Shown here piece after piece: positions 32,146 through 45,252 of a DNA stretch of 64,000 nt (its first letter is position 1; every line of letters begins with the position of its first letter). The notes beneath the pieces were generated by a model that made no database searches, was not told where the DNA came from, and saw only the letters and a list, made by a program, of their open reading frames with translations. Both the position numbers and the translations under genes were made by a program. Location of the stretch: the NCBI GenBank assembly GCA_015680685.1, contig MNCI01000970.1, positions 148,832 to 212,831 of the forward strand, given 5' to 3'. Source of the stretch: Gnetum montanum. Lineage: Eukaryota; Streptophyta; Gnetopsida; Gnetales; Gnetaceae.

Positions 32146-34494
32146 TCAGATATATTTTTCCCAAAAACCCAGAAAAGGAAACAAAGCAATGAGCAATCTT
32201 AGTAACAGAGGAATTTCTTTTCTCCTCAGCTTTCCGCTGAGCTTACCTCCCACGTTTCTCCTTCTGGGTGGTCTCTGTCTCTGGTTGTAACTATCCAGGT
32301 CATCCCAACCACCAAGATTCATCCCACCATCCGTTGGATTCTCTTCCCTTGATTCAGTACTTCCCCATGAATTTGTGTCCTTTCTGTCTGACTCCATGCT
32401 AGGATCTGCATTAGCAGAAGCTCTAGATTGACTAGAAGCTTCAGTTTCTTCCATATTTTCTGATGTTTCTGCATATCCAGCTCTGGATTGAGTCCTGTAA
32501 TATGATTTCCTGGGTCTTTCCATTGGTTCTACTGGGTCTGGTTCAAATATGTTGAAGAATGCCTGTGCAGTCTGCTGGAGCAAAGCAACAAGGCTTCTCC
32601 TGGCAAATGGTATGAGAAGGGCCATTGCAATGGCCATGGGATTTCCTAGTAACAGGGGAAGCAGCACTGCTGGAACAAGCCATGTCAATGTTCTAAAGGC
32701 CTGCATCCATTTGTTATAAGAGAAAAAGAAAAAAAGAAAAACGGGGTCAGCAAATCATCCTGTTTAATTAATTTCTTATAGCACTCTAGAGAGGTTAAAT
32801 TTAGAAACAGTATCGAGGATGCAGTAAAACAAACGATTGACTCCTCTGAGAAATGACTAAGTTAAAGCATAATTGAAGGCTTCAAATTATTGCACTCTAG
32901 AGACTTTTAAAATGGTAAAAACATCCTTAAAACAGCTACTTATTACAGACACTGATAGCCTGATTGTAATTGTTAAATTACTTAGCAAGAAGGAGATCTC
33001 ACGTTGGGCCTCATGAACCTTCGTTCCCAAATATATGTTGATTTGCTAAGAGTTTAGTCTGCAGTGCTTAAAACACTGCATTACTTCAAAAAATTAGAAA
33101 AGGATGAAGTTTACCGATCTTATTTCTTTGCACAATTGAATTCATTGTTTTTTTTAATAATTTTGCTTAACTTTAATTCAATTTCATTCTTAACTAATTA
33201 ATGTGAATCTTATTTGTAATAAAACTCAAATTTGCTAATTTAAAGCTTATATCAATTTAGTCAAAATGGCCGCCAATTTCTAACATTTTACGACACAAAT
33301 TTGCTTTTTAGTATGATTACTTTTTGCTTAAAGTAACAAGACAGATTCATTCAGAAAAAAACAAGAAAACAAAACAGTGAAGGCGAAGGGCTTTCCATGG
33401 CCACCTATGCCATAGCTGGCCATAAAAAAGAGCAAAGCTTGAGCATAGTACCTCGATCCAGTGCAACTGCCCTAACATTGACACGGATGTTACAAAATTC
33501 CTGCATTGACACTGCAATTTGTTGGGACATTGCATTGCACAGGAGCATTATGAAAATTGTGTACCAAACCATGGAACCATATAGCTGCCATGCATGGCCT
33601 TCCCATGAAAACCTCTCTTCTTAACCATGGCTCTTTTTTAAATGTGCTTTGGATGAATTTGTCTTGCAACTTTAAACAAAACTGATCGCACCAGAAAATA
33701 AATCCCACATACAAACTGTTGAAATTGTTTTTTCATCTGGATGAAATTGATATAAGCTCTAAACTGAGTGAAACAATTAACAAATTTAAGCTATCTTATT
33801 TGAGATTAACTATGAACAACATTGAATTAATTTATTGAAATTGTTACGCAGAAAAAATTCAAATGACCAAATACATTAAAAACCCCAGCAGCAAAAACAC
33901 AATAAGGTCCACCATTTCTAATCTTGCCCCCAGCTTAAGTTCAAGAAAAATACCGCATTGGTTACATGTCCTACGTACATATGGTCACATTAGTTCCAAC
34001 AGCCTTACTTACCCGCAAGAAAGTTTGCAGTCTGTAATCGACCAGAAAACTGGAAGCCTCATGGGGAAAAAAATGACGAAACTGGGCATGTAAAATACCT
34101 GCAGAACGATTGTGCTCCCCGAGGAAGGCCGGTACTCTTCATCCACAAAATCTTCAAATTCCTCGTCATTTTCATCGTCATAGTATGCATCTTCTTCTTC
34201 TTCTTCTTCATCCAAAGACCACCATGGCCTTGTGTATCCATAATCTTTCTTGTACGAGTAATTTCTCTTGAATTCATGATTTCTCTGATCACTCTTCCAA
34301 AACCCAAGTGCAAAATTGTCTCTCAAAACGCTGCAATCAGTCACAGTTCCACATTGCCAGGATTTGCAGACAATGGTAGAAGAATGGTGTCTAAGAGCGA
34401 GGAGTGGATGTGAAGCAGAAGCAGAGCATTTCGATTCAGGAAATGGCCGAGTGGCAGGATTCTGGATTGCTGTAACGACTTGATTCACGTTCAT
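32146..34494 (-). CDS. Two-exon gene, probable plastid membrane protein, function unknown
   Basis: Exon 1 is 34099-34494 (132 codons, ATG at 34494) and exon 2 is 32146-32700 (184 codons plus TGA). The splice sites are clean (CTGCAG/GTATTT and GATGCAG/GCCTTT) and the phase is 0, giving 316 residues. The N-terminus is rich in Ser, Ala and Thr and poor in acids (MNVNQVVTAIQNPATRP), like a chloroplast transit peptide. An acidic run follows (LDEEEEEEDAYYDDEND). Exon 2 opens with a long hydrophobic segment (WLVPAVLLPLLLGNPMAIAM), then a Ser/Glu-rich linker, a basic stretch (RQRPPRRRNVGGK) and a second hydrophobic segment (IPLLLRLLIALFPFLGFW) at the C-terminus. I do not recognise the family. The intron of about 1.4 kb holds no visible transposon. 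The localisation is inferred. Confidence 0.75.
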
Positions 34495-34625
34495 GGCAGC
34501 GCAGGTCCTGCTTGCAAAACATGACTACTCAAAATATTATCGACTGTGTTTCTTCCCGTCCTCCCATCACGGTACTGGATAAGACTGCACTTTCCTTTCG
34601 CGAAAGAAACCAGCGCTACGGCCTT

Positions 34626-34945
34626 TTATTTATTTGTATTTTATTTTATAATCTTTTAAAATATGCAATCACGATTCATTCACTATGTCTGCAGGACAAT
34701 TTAGCATTACCTGTCACGATGGTTATTTATTTGTATTCTATTTTATAATCTTTTTAAAATATGCAAGCACGATTCATTCACACTGTCTGCAGGACAATTT
34801 AGCATTAAATTTTAGCATTAAATTTTTCCACAATTACTGTCACGATTTTATTTTATAATCTTTTTAAAATATGCAAGCACGATTCATTCACACTGGACAA
34901 TTTAGCACTAAATTTTTCCACAATGACCTGTCACGATGGCCAGGA
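34626..34945. repeat. Three-copy tandem repeat upstream of the plastid-protein gene
   Basis: Three diverged copies of a unit of about 95-118 bp start near 34630, 34728 and 34848. Each contains a segment like ATTTTATAATCTTTTTAAAA, then ATATGCAAGCACGATTCATT, GGACAATTTAGCA and CTGTCACGATGG. They lie 130-450 bp upstream of the ATG at 34494, in the expected promoter region. The TTTTATAATC-like parts could matter for transcription, but this is untested. Confidence 0.8.
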
Positions 34946-36794
34946 TGATGATGATGAATTTTAATAGAACAATAAAATTTCTTTCAAATTTTATTTACTA
35001 AATTATAAAAATTAATAACTTCTTAACTAAACTTCTTTTTTTCTTTGGTCTAGAATGCTTGTGGAGATTCAATAACTTGCATAGAAAGCCCTGCCCTTAA
35101 AGCCCTTGCTAAGAGGTAATAGTTACTTTAATGCTCAATCCCAAGATTCTATTCATAAATATACAATTAACAAGAATTAAGAAATTTTCAACCAACCCCA
35201 CTGATTCTTCTTCGTCCAGCACTTACTGTACACGCTGAAACGAAGCGTGCTCTTAAAGACACTTCTCTCATCGAACTTCATAACAAAATGATGATAATAC
35301 TTTCTCAATTTATGATGCCCATTAGCATTAAACCTGTGACCAAACTAAAACCTTGTTATTATCACTATCTATAACCCTCTATGCTATCACCATCCTATTA
35401 CAATCTTACACTGAAGTTGTTCGCTTTTGCAAAGAGAGAATACATGAAGATGAAGTAGAAATGAAAACCAATCACCCTAACACAAACAAAATGATACATA
35501 TACATAATTGTAAAATGATATGATTATGCGTAGTTAGAAATATTAAATGCCACACACAAACTCAGTAATATGTTTTATAACTTGGGTTTTATATTGCATG
35601 TTCAATTCCGTCTAATTACATAATATTAGATAATAAGCTTAAAAATGATAACTACAAGCTAATTACAGATTAAGTTAAAAGGTATCAACTCTCCTCTTTT
35701 ATTAATCATCCATAAAAGCGGGGCAAAAAACCTTTTATCTAAAAAACCATGTCGTAAGCTTCATAGTGCAATAACATTTTTACCCTTTCCACCTACAATA
35801 CTTGTTTCTGAATCCCAACGGCAAAGGGCGTATGACTTTCAAGTGTATATACGATTCCACGTGTTTAAAATTTCTACCTCGTTGATAAGGAGAGATCAAA
35901 CGCTTAATTTGACCGAGTAAGACAGAAAAGTTTTAAAATCTTAATGTCACCACTGAACAGATGATATAATTTGATTTATTGCTTCTTACTGCATAAAATT
36001 TGTAGTTCACCGTCATTATGAGGCCTCATTCCCCCAATTCATGGACCTCTCGACTGGCCCCATGATCAATCTAATATTGTTTATTTTAAAAAACAAACAT
36101 CTAAACAGAAATTGAACTTTATTAACCATCCATGCGAAATATAAGGATTACCAATATCGAACCTAAAGCTGTGACTTTAGATCACAGAGCTTAACCAACA
36201 AGTTTCACCTCATTGATTTCCATTTTTAATTTTCCTTATTTATGGTTTTATTATTTTATTCCAATCAATCCAATTTATCTTACAAATGAAGCGCAGAGAT
36301 TATTACGTATAAAAACCTCCTTGATATGTTATCATCTTTGCTGGTATATAACACCAGAAGTTTTTTGGGAATAACTGTGGTTGAAATTAGCAGCTAAATG
36401 TTCTGTCTGCAGCTCTCTATACGCACCTATGATTTCTATGGAAACTCCAATGAGATAACTCCATTTCTCTGTAAGAACGTCCTACAAGGAATATTACCTG
36501 CTACTTCCATTGTAAACAAGTTCTCTCATCTGGTAACCAACCTGAAAAGAATTTGAAATCTGTTCCCAGTTGTGCTACCATGGAATCACTAGAAGAGCAT
36601 GGGCTACACTTGATTGAAGAATCTACTTAAACTTCCTTAAATATCCGTTTCCAAGTTGCAATGACAGCCCATGAACCAATCCTACCCAGGTAAATGCTGA
36701 AAGCTGGAGCTAATGAAGCCAAGTTCAGCTCCATGCAATGGCAATGTGCCCATAATTTCGTTGAGAAAAAATGAAACCTAATATTTAAAATGGC
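34946..36794. other. Intergenic region between the two host genes
   Basis: About 1.85 kb of AT-rich sequence without a supported gene or transposon. The right end (about 36350-36794) is likely the 3' untranslated region of the minus-strand protease gene. Confidence 0.4.
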
Positions 36795-39700
36795 CTAGCG
36801 GCTTTGATTAGAAAGTAATGTTGATGTAAAGATGCTACAAGCTGAATTTGTCTCTTGAATGCATTTACACAAGTCATCTCCATCTACAGGAAAAGCCTCT
36901 GGCAGTTGATAATCTGGCGAAACACCGACCTGGATGAATAGAACAAGATGTCATCAGGTCTAACATAGATAAACAAATAAGAATAAAAAAAATATGTTAT
37001 CCTTGCTTTATCATTGGGCACAATAGGCTTGGCTATACATACCTTGTCGATATCTGTATGTGCCGGGGTCTCATACCGTGCCACGGTGACAACCATGCCC
37101 GATCCATCGGAAAGTTCAAAAACTGATTGTATCTTTCTGCATGTAATGATAACTAACATTAAAGCCAGCAGTTTTAAAGGTGAAATAACACATTTATGTA
37201 TGAAAAAGAAACAAACACATTGCAAATAAAAAGGTAACGATCAAAACATCGTACTATCCTAATCGCAACCATTGCACCTGACATAACAAAAACAATAATC
37301 TGAAACAAACCAAATCTTTAAATAAAGAATAAAGTTACAGAAGGAAATAAAAGAGATTTCCAGGAATTTGTGCAATAAGAATTGGATTAAAAAAACAAAA
37401 ACAAAATTTTCAAAAGATATAAAAAAGGGTTATTACTTGGATGCTCAATACTCATCCCACTAAGTGGGCTCCTACCAAACAGGGTCCCAGCCTCCTAGGA
37501 GGACTTGTAAATGAGTGAAACCCTAACCTCTTTTTGAGTGGATGGGCCCAGGCTTAACCCAAGCATTATAACCTAGGAAACAAGCACCTTACCATCACTA
37601 TGAATTGATACTTTTTAAAAGAATAAAAATAACATACTTATTCAAAGATGTAATCTTACATGATAACTTATAAGGTTTCCCACCTATATGGAAGCCTTAA
37701 GGATTTCTTTTTTTCTTTTTTTCTTTATTTTTTGGTCAATGTAATAAAACAATCATTTCAAGATATCAATATAATCCTAACCTTGAAAATAAAAATATAG
37801 CTGTGTAAGGTACACAGACACGGGTAGTCAAGTTCCATTTTATATATATGACATACTCCTTCCATAGCATAACTAATTTCAGGACTTAATAAAATGGAGA
37901 TGATCATAGTACTCCTTGAGATATCATAACACTAGTAACGATAGGTGATATAATCATTACATTTATGAAGAGTAGAAAATTCCTATATCTACAAACATCT
38001 CATTAAGGTCTATGATATTATCAACCCACCATTATAATGATCCTTATTCTTATTAGGTGTTAGACTTAGTCTAGCCCTATGTTATGAGAATTTGGAGGGA
38101 AATTTGTAGTGAAATTTTAGAGGTTGGTTATAATGGGTCCTAGATATTAACTATCATCCATCCATAGTTAAAAATATTTCTTTTTCTTGTCCATTATAGA
38201 AATACATAAACTTTAAAAATTCTCCAATGTATAGATTCCATATCTATTTTACCTATGCCATGCATCATATGCCTCTGCAACCTTGTATATTGTTTACATT
38301 TTCATAACCAAAGTTCACATATATTAATACATCACAACGAAACATTGAAAAGATCACAGGTTGCGTGGTTTTCATTTTTTAAGCATTAGGAGTTGGAAAC
38401 TAACTTCATTTGGATTATATGCATTAGTGTATTGTCTCGTGGCATGCACATGAAATAGTATATTGTCTCATCGCATGCACATGAAATTGTTTATTTGCAA
38501 GGCAACCTGAAAAATTTTATTGACTAAAAACTCCATAAGTTTCAAGTACTTAAAAATCTCTGAAACAAAGCATACCCCTTCCCATAAGTTTTCTCTCCCA
38601 GTAAAACTGCCCGTTTATTATCATGTAGAGCAGCAGCTAAAATTTCACTGGCACTTGCAGTTCCTTTGTTCACCTACAAATGAAAGATGTTATCTATTAC
38701 AACAATAAAGTAAAAATTTATAGTTAATAATTTTGAAATAACTGAGTGAGTGAAATTTTTCATCTGACAAATCTTGGGAAACAAGAAAAATAAAATCATA
38801 AATTATGCTAAAATGGTTGCAAAAATAAAAAATGTAATTTAATTCACATAATTATATAACTGGATTTTGAACATTGATGACTAACAATTAATCAATAATT
38901 CAATGCTACCCTGCATGCATTTGTTGTTGACCTAGGACTCCATTTCCTGGATCTAGATTTATTTCAAATGAAAATTTCTCATACAAAAGTTCTATATATA
39001 TTAAATTACATCAAAAACTACTATGAAATGATTTGTGTGGTTAAAAACAGAATCCCATATGGGGCCATCATTTGGATTAATGGTAAGAAGCTTGTTTCTC
39101 AGATGGCTAAGGTTTAGACTTCAGCCTAGGTGCAACCACTAAAAAAAAAGAGATTGGGCTTTCATTCATCTACCCACCCTCCCAAGATTCTACTCGCTAG
39201 GATGAGCATTGAGCATTAGATTTCAACAAATTTTTTAATGTCTATTCTTCCATCTATTTATGCATAACCTTGTTACAAGTTGTGTTATTCATGTTGTGAA
39301 TGTCAGCGGATTTTCAGAAACATGTTGAGTCTACTCAACCTTGCAAAGCGCTGCATAAAGCAAAAAGGATTATTGATATACACACATGCGAATTGAGAAA
39401 ATGGCCTCCTGCCAAGCTCATAGAGCCATAAAGCGGGGAGTAGTAAGAACTGATCCACTATATAGAGTCTGGGGTAGTGGAGGTCCTTGGGCACATGCAG
39501 GCTACACTTAAGGTTACTAGGTTCTTACTTAGGGGAACCTAGCCAGTCACCAGTCACAAGTAAGAGATAAGCATCATGGACCAGGAGTTGTTAATTGAAT
39601 AAGCTATTTGTTAGAATATCTATTTTTTTCCCTGCCTACTTGTAGAGTTCCTAAATTCACCTGCAACTATTGATTGTCATGCATAAGTGGTAGTTCTTCA

Positions 39701-42700
39701 GATGTGAACTATTAATTTAAGTTTGCTGTTCATTGGCCAACCTTGTTGTCAGGACATTGCCAGATGTATTTGATTCAAACATTGTCTTTAGATCTACCTA
39801 TGGCTATAGGTGGGTATGGGGGATTAATCCTTACTGACACTATGTTTTACATTTTCAATTATTTTTTTACCACAGCAAATGTGTGGCAAAACATGGATGT
39901 ACAGGTGCAAGAGAACCTTGCTGATGGTGAAAAGATTCAGCCCTAATTAAGAGTTTTCTACTTTTGAATAAGGGAGATAAAGACTATTATTTGTGCGCTA
40001 AACTCTTCTAAACAGTCATGCCATGTGGTTTCTTTCAATATGATGATAGTTTTGAACAGATGAATGCAACTCCACTGTTTCTGGTTAAATAGGTTCTAAG
40101 CATAATGACTATCTATTTTGATAGCAAATTTGAATGGTTGCTCTATGCTGAATAAGAATGAAAATGAAAAAGCAAATATTCTTTAGGAAGCATTGTATTT
40201 TTAAGTATTATTCATTATATGCTACTCTTTATTTCTTGATTGACCAATACTGGAAGTTCATGTACATTGGAGAAGTATCATGCAACGTGATTCAGAGTTA
40301 ATATTTTTCTTCTATTGCTTAATGATTTGAGTAAATGTTACCCAATTGCTTAAAATTCTGATCATTGTTGATTATCTCATTTGGCATTAGTTTCATAATT
40401 TTCATCCCCTTTTTAGGTTCCAATTTGAGGCTTAACACATATCAAGGTACCAATCTAATCCTAGTCTTAGAAATCAAAATTATAATCATATAAGGCAAAA
40501 AGACTCCAGAGTCCAGTTCCATTTCACATATCACATTCTCCTCTCAATTTTAAACTACTAGACATCATACTCTATCTAGATTGATTTTTATGCCTTCAAA
40601 AGTTCTTTAGTTACTTTCCTTCCAAATTTGAAAGATCACATGTGCTCGTAAAGCACTCCACATTTTAGCATAATAAAATCTCGTGAAGATGTTGGCACAA
40701 TAAAATGTTAATTTATGGCTTTCCAAACTCTATTCTAAATATGGGCAATTGTAGGGAAATGCAAAAAGATATGATTACCATCTTCACAAACATTTTTACA
40801 AAAACATCTATTGACCATCATCTATCCTCTCTTTAACAAATTATCTATTGTTGAGATTTTCACTTTTCATGTCAATTCCTAAAAGACCTGAACTTCAGAG
40901 ATTAGACCCACTTTCTTTAGTAGATAACTTCTTTATCTACTTGACCTATGCATAAAGTATCATAAACCTCTACCAATTCTTACCATCCTCTGATTTCATG
41001 CAATGATTTCTCATCCATGCATATACTTTTTTAAATCATGCCTATATTGCAAAAGCACCAATAATATGTGGTCTCTCAAAAAAAAAAAAAAAAAAAAATC
41101 TTCTGTGTGGTTCAAATATTTAACACTCATTACGTTAACCCACATGACATCGCCATTCTTAATTCTCCAAACTAATTTTCTCCAAGCACATGATGTATCT
41201 ACCCTTCAGTATTTCAAATCCTTTAATACCTATAGACCTTGAACATATTTGCGTAAGTTCCTTTTAGGGTTTACAGTTTGTCCTCATTGACAATCTCTAC
41301 GGAGATTATCTGCTTTTTGAAATGTCTGTAGAAGTTTCAAAGTGGTGTTCCTTCATTTTATTCTCCTATGGAAGTAGCTTGTCCTCCACAACTCTTTTCA
41401 CCAGCTTAGATCGTTTACAAAATGATTTTCATATTCTCAGGCAGAAATTTAAACTATAATTGTATTTATGACACAAAACAGGGGGATTTTTAGATACCAG
41501 AAGAATCTAAGAAATTCGTAATTAAAAACGGAAGCAAAAATATGCGCATCTAATATAGAAAATTGTACAAGCTGGCTAGTCTAGGTTGAACTAAATATGG
41601 TACGAGAAATAATTTTGTACTTTCATAAAGAAAATCATTAAACATTATTTACCAACACTATCAAAGGCTCTGAAGTTGCAATAGCTTCTGTTCCATCAGT
41701 ATCATATATATCACGTACACCCTTGCTATCGCAGATGTACACAATAACACCTTTGTCTAGCCTGAAATTCCAGAACATATTCAATCAACCTATGCAACTT
41801 TTCATAACAGTGAAAAGCATTGCATCCATTACTATCAGAGTTTAGAATGCTAATACGAATCAACAAAGAAGAAGTTATTTTGTACATAAGTAACAATATG
41901 ATAAGATATAGTTTGCTAGTCAATGAGGTATAGCTGAATCAGATTAGAGTGTGTACTTGTTATTGTGTAAGTCACAGGTTTGATTCCAATCAATATCGAT
42001 ATGTTAAGATACATACCAGAAGAAGGTATGGTAAAATTACACATTCAGGGTTATCAAGTAGATAACGGTCCATAAAAATTATTATAAAATCATCTACCTA
42101 TCTTAACGAGTAAGCCCATAGCCCATATTGTTGGGATAAAATCAACTGTAATGATGATAAGGGTGAAAACACCTAAACAGAGAATATGAGAACTTCAAAA
42201 AGATTAGGAAATGGTACTCATAATTAACAGTTTTGATTGTTACCATTGATCAGTAATCTATGGTTGCACCCAAGCTGGAGAAACAAGCACCTTACCATCA
42301 CCCCAAATAATGGCCCCTTCCAAACTATCAATCAAGATAGAATAAAAAAGGTTTGTAAAACTTACAAGTTTTCACTTTATACATATAACACAAATGAATT
42401 CAACAACTTTGTATTTTCAACAATATCAAAAGCATAGCATTCATCTCTTAGCCAGCGGGAACCAGTGATTTAAATTTTTTTCCTCCGAATGCTCCTCTCC
42501 ACCGTTCTTGGCTCGCAAGTGCTGCTGGTTAAATTTTTATTTTGATTGTGCAGGCCACGTCACCCAGCAATTGTGTAACTCTTTTCATTTCCTTAATAGA
42601 AATCTACTTTTCCCTCCATCAAGCCCACTCCCCTACCCCAAAAAAACCAAAAAAAAAAAACTAAAATGAAAAGAAAAAACTAAAAAATTCCTAAGCATGC

Positions 42701-44716
42701 GTACTTATTGACTTCAATTAAAGTGTACAAAAAGCCACATAATTCCATTTTTTTCATCAGTTGCAAAAACATTTCTCAGGAAAACTAGACGGCTATTGAT
42801 CAAGAAGAACTTATGAATGTATTTAGAATGGCTTTGAGGTACGGTGTAAGCAACGCCATGACACCTGGTCCTGGTAATAAGTATTCATTCTTTTCTATTT
42901 GCTATCTTAAAAAAGTAGATGAGAAAAAATTTGGTTTAAAATAAAAGTATAAAATTTCTTCACAAAGACATTTCTACAAAACCCAACGGTGCAATTTTCA
43001 GAGTTTCCCACTGACAAAGCTCGATAATTCATTTTTTTATTTATTGTTGCATAGCATATATATTGAAAGATAGCTATTTAATTTATGATAGTTTTACTTT
43101 ATCACCGTTATCTCCATTCGTCAAACATCCTAAAATGTTTGTGCCTAAACAATATCCAATGAGATTCGCATGAAAAACCATCATCGTGAAGTATATGAAA
43201 TATGAATTATGCTAGAAAAGAACAGAGAAAAATGCAATAGTTTCAAACAACTAAAGTGAATCGTACCATATCTTTGCAATCTTGACACCTTCAGGAAAAA
43301 GCCCACCACTGCATAGAATAGTGTGGATATCAGACGATATAGTCAAACATAAGCTACGAAAGAGTCAACAGTGCCTGCATTAATAACCATTATCTTATAA
43401 CTATACAGCAGTAAAAATTTCTAAGAGGTCCATAGGCCATCAAGCCACTTTCTGTTAACCTGTTGTTTCGAAGATCTAGCACATATACGGTTACTTTTCT
43501 TTCTCGTAACTCCTCAATTGCTTGCCTAACAGCTCCTGTAAAGAAAAGTCCAATGTATTCTGTAGAATGCAAAACATATATTTTTGTGCAGCCTGAATTT
43601 GACAAGCAATCAATGTAGAAATTCTATAAAAGAATTTAGCTTTGCTTCAATGGTCATGATATTTCAAAGCTTATCTTTGAAAAATAAATATCCTTTTACA
43701 AAGTTTCATTTATTGATCATAGATATCCTAAACCAGATTCATGTTTAGAGGATGTCATTTCTTGATGCTACTAATTAGAACAAAAAAGTTTGTACGGTCC
43801 CAATTTTTATGTATTCCATAAACTTCATAGAAAAATTACAATTTCTCTCATATAAAGGAGATAACAATTTAAATGGATACTACGGTAGTCGACCATTGCA
43901 ATATTATTGTGATGATGTTATCAGAGAATACATAATATTAAATACTCATTTTCATCAGCATGATGTGCCTTTATCCCATCAACTTAGGCTAACCTTTAAA
44001 GTGAGGCAGATGATTTAATGATAAATTTTTTAATGGCCAATTGTCTACCTGATGCCAACCCTAACATCTATTTTTATTGTGCCCCCTGCTGGCACATGCT
44101 TCAAGTTGTACTTGAGACTGAAATCTATTGGTTGACAAACAGATAAATTATCAATTGGACTATCACATCATTGAAATGAATAACAATACAATATAAGACA
44201 AAATGAACGGTTTGAACAAAATGATGAACAATATATCCATAGGACTTGATTTCTTTACAAGTTTCTTCAAAGTTAAAATTGTAAAGAATGTGAACTTTTC
44301 ATACCAGAAGCATTCTGATTAAACCTTGCCAGTTTGATGTACCCAATTCTAGGAGATATCCCACCATTTTTGGAAAAATCACATATATGCCAACTCACAG
44401 GATCTAACGTAATCTTTTCACGCCTACAGTTAATGGTAAAGTGTTAATAATCAAGAATCTTAGGGATCATTTTTCTCGTTTGAACATGTCCAAAAGATGA
44501 TTTTAAAGAAAATCTTAGGAATCTATTTATATCAAAAAACAAAACAAAAAAAAACTCATCTACCCTATAACATACTGAAATAGGATGTTTGTTATCAAAA
44601 ACAGAGATGCAGAAACGAAACAGACAAATAAGTAAAATACTAACTTTAAAATGACATCTTTCAATCCAGAATCTCCTCTTTGAAATGTCAACTTAATAAC
44701 TGAATTTTCAGGACCC
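36795..44716 (-). CDS. CTPA: Plastid C-terminal processing protease CtpA (D1-processing peptidase), C-terminal half, eight exons
   Basis: Coding exons on minus are 44645-44716, 44305-44423, 43460-43535, 43267-43308, 41653-41761, 38576-38673, 37043-37136 and 36795-36929 (TAG 36795-36797). All junctions are GT-AG and phases agree, giving 247 residues. The sequence starts at the end of the PDZ domain ([15 protein letters not shown]) and runs through [70 protein letters not shown] and [14 protein letters not shown]. The Ser of SASE and the Lys of GEKT are the family's catalytic dyad. CtpA (peptidase family S41) removes the C-terminal extension of photosystem II D1 in the thylakoid lumen. The PDZ and transit-peptide exons are missing from the window, so a long intron runs beyond 44716. 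Introns hold SINE and LINE debris. Expression status is not shown. Confidence 0.92.
37441..37608 (-). repeat. SINE family A, copy 1 (CtpA intron)
   Basis: Shares ATGCTCAATACTC, TCCTAGGAGGAC, AACCTCTTTTTGAGTGG and AAACAAGCACCTTACCATCA with copies at 39068-39215 (opposite strand), 45097-45252 and 59925-60050, plus a fragment at 42264-42325. On minus it begins with a tRNA-like ATGGTAAGGTGCTTGTTTCC. Confidence 0.65.
39068..39215 (+). repeat. SINE family A, copy 2 (opposite strand, CtpA intron)
   Basis: Reads ATTAATGGTAAGAAGCTTG TTTCTCAG then GGTTTAGACTTCAGCC, an apparent degenerate B box, then CTTTCATTCATCTACCCACC and GATGAGCATTGAGCAT. It is the plus-strand counterpart of the other copies and gives the likely 5' to 3' direction of the SINE. 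Confidence 0.6.
40540..40900 (-). pseudogene. LINE fragment with zinc-finger RVT domain (CtpA intron)
   Basis: On minus one frame reads [14 protein letters not shown], then [20 protein letters not shown], then HFPTIAHI and [13 protein letters not shown]. This matches the zf-RVT domain near the C-terminus of plant LINE ORF2 and of related plant proteins. It is a short relic with stops. Confidence 0.55.
41078..41098. repeat. A21 homopolymer in CtpA intron
   Basis: 21 consecutive A on plus, within the intron between exons 38576-38673 and 41653-41761. It may be a poly(A) tail of a decayed retroposon; no body was identified. Confidence 0.5.
41925..42010 (+). repeat. tRNA-derived SINE (family B)
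   Basis: A pol III-like layout is visible: GAGGTATAGCTGAATCAGAT TAGAG (A-box region) and, about 45 bases on, CACAGGTTTGATTCCAATC (B box, close to GGTTCRANNCC). It lies in the first CtpA intron upstream of exon 41653-41761. Confidence 0.55.
42264..42325 (-). repeat. SINE family A, fragment (CtpA intron)
   Basis: Only the tRNA-like head is present: GAGAAACAAGCACCTTACCA on plus, followed by a segment like ATAATGGCCCCTTCCAA, as also in the 45.2-kb copy. Confidence 0.5.
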
Positions 44717-45096
44717 CTGTATGATTCAGTCCAAAATAAATAAATAATCAACATAACGGATGACAAAATAACCCTGAAAAATGAATCAGAATATTCATAG
44801 GTGATGAACCAAACAAATGTATAAAAACATCCACATGGAAAAAATGCTGAACATGTACAGAACCCAACACAGACCCCTACTTTTCTTCTTCTTTCTTTCT
44901 TTATTTTTATTTTTATTTTTTATAAATTAATCATCCCAAGATATCAATCCATTCTCAACTACATGCTTATCATACGGGTATGCTTAAAGCTCAAGTGTAT
45001 GCATGCCTACAAGCCTGCAAACACCAAGTCTTACACTTTCTAGAGCTCCATTACTTTTGGATCAGAATAATAAAAGGCAGGTAGTTTAATAAAAAA

Positions 45097-45252
45097 AAAT
45101 GGATCATCACCCAGAGGCTCAATGCTCCTCTGGTCAAGCAGGATCTTAGGAGGACCAATAGACAAATGAAAGCCTAACCTCTTTTCAAGTGGCTATGCCC
45201 AAGTTACAACTTGAGAAACAAGCACCTTAACTATCCTTCCAAATGATGGCCC
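45097..45252 (-). repeat. SINE family A, copy 3
   Basis: Shares AGGCTCAATGCTCCTC, TCTTAGGAGGACCAATAG, AGCCTAACCTCTTTTCAAG and GAGAAACAAGCACCTTAAC with the other copies. A short A run (45091-45098) lies at its low side on plus, next to the body's tail end. Confidence 0.6.

Noticed and set aside
44050-44120. Possible extra CtpA exon with [11 protein letters not shown] and a GT after it
   Set aside because: The neighbouring exons (44305-44423 and 43460-43535) join in phase and give the expected family sequence without it.
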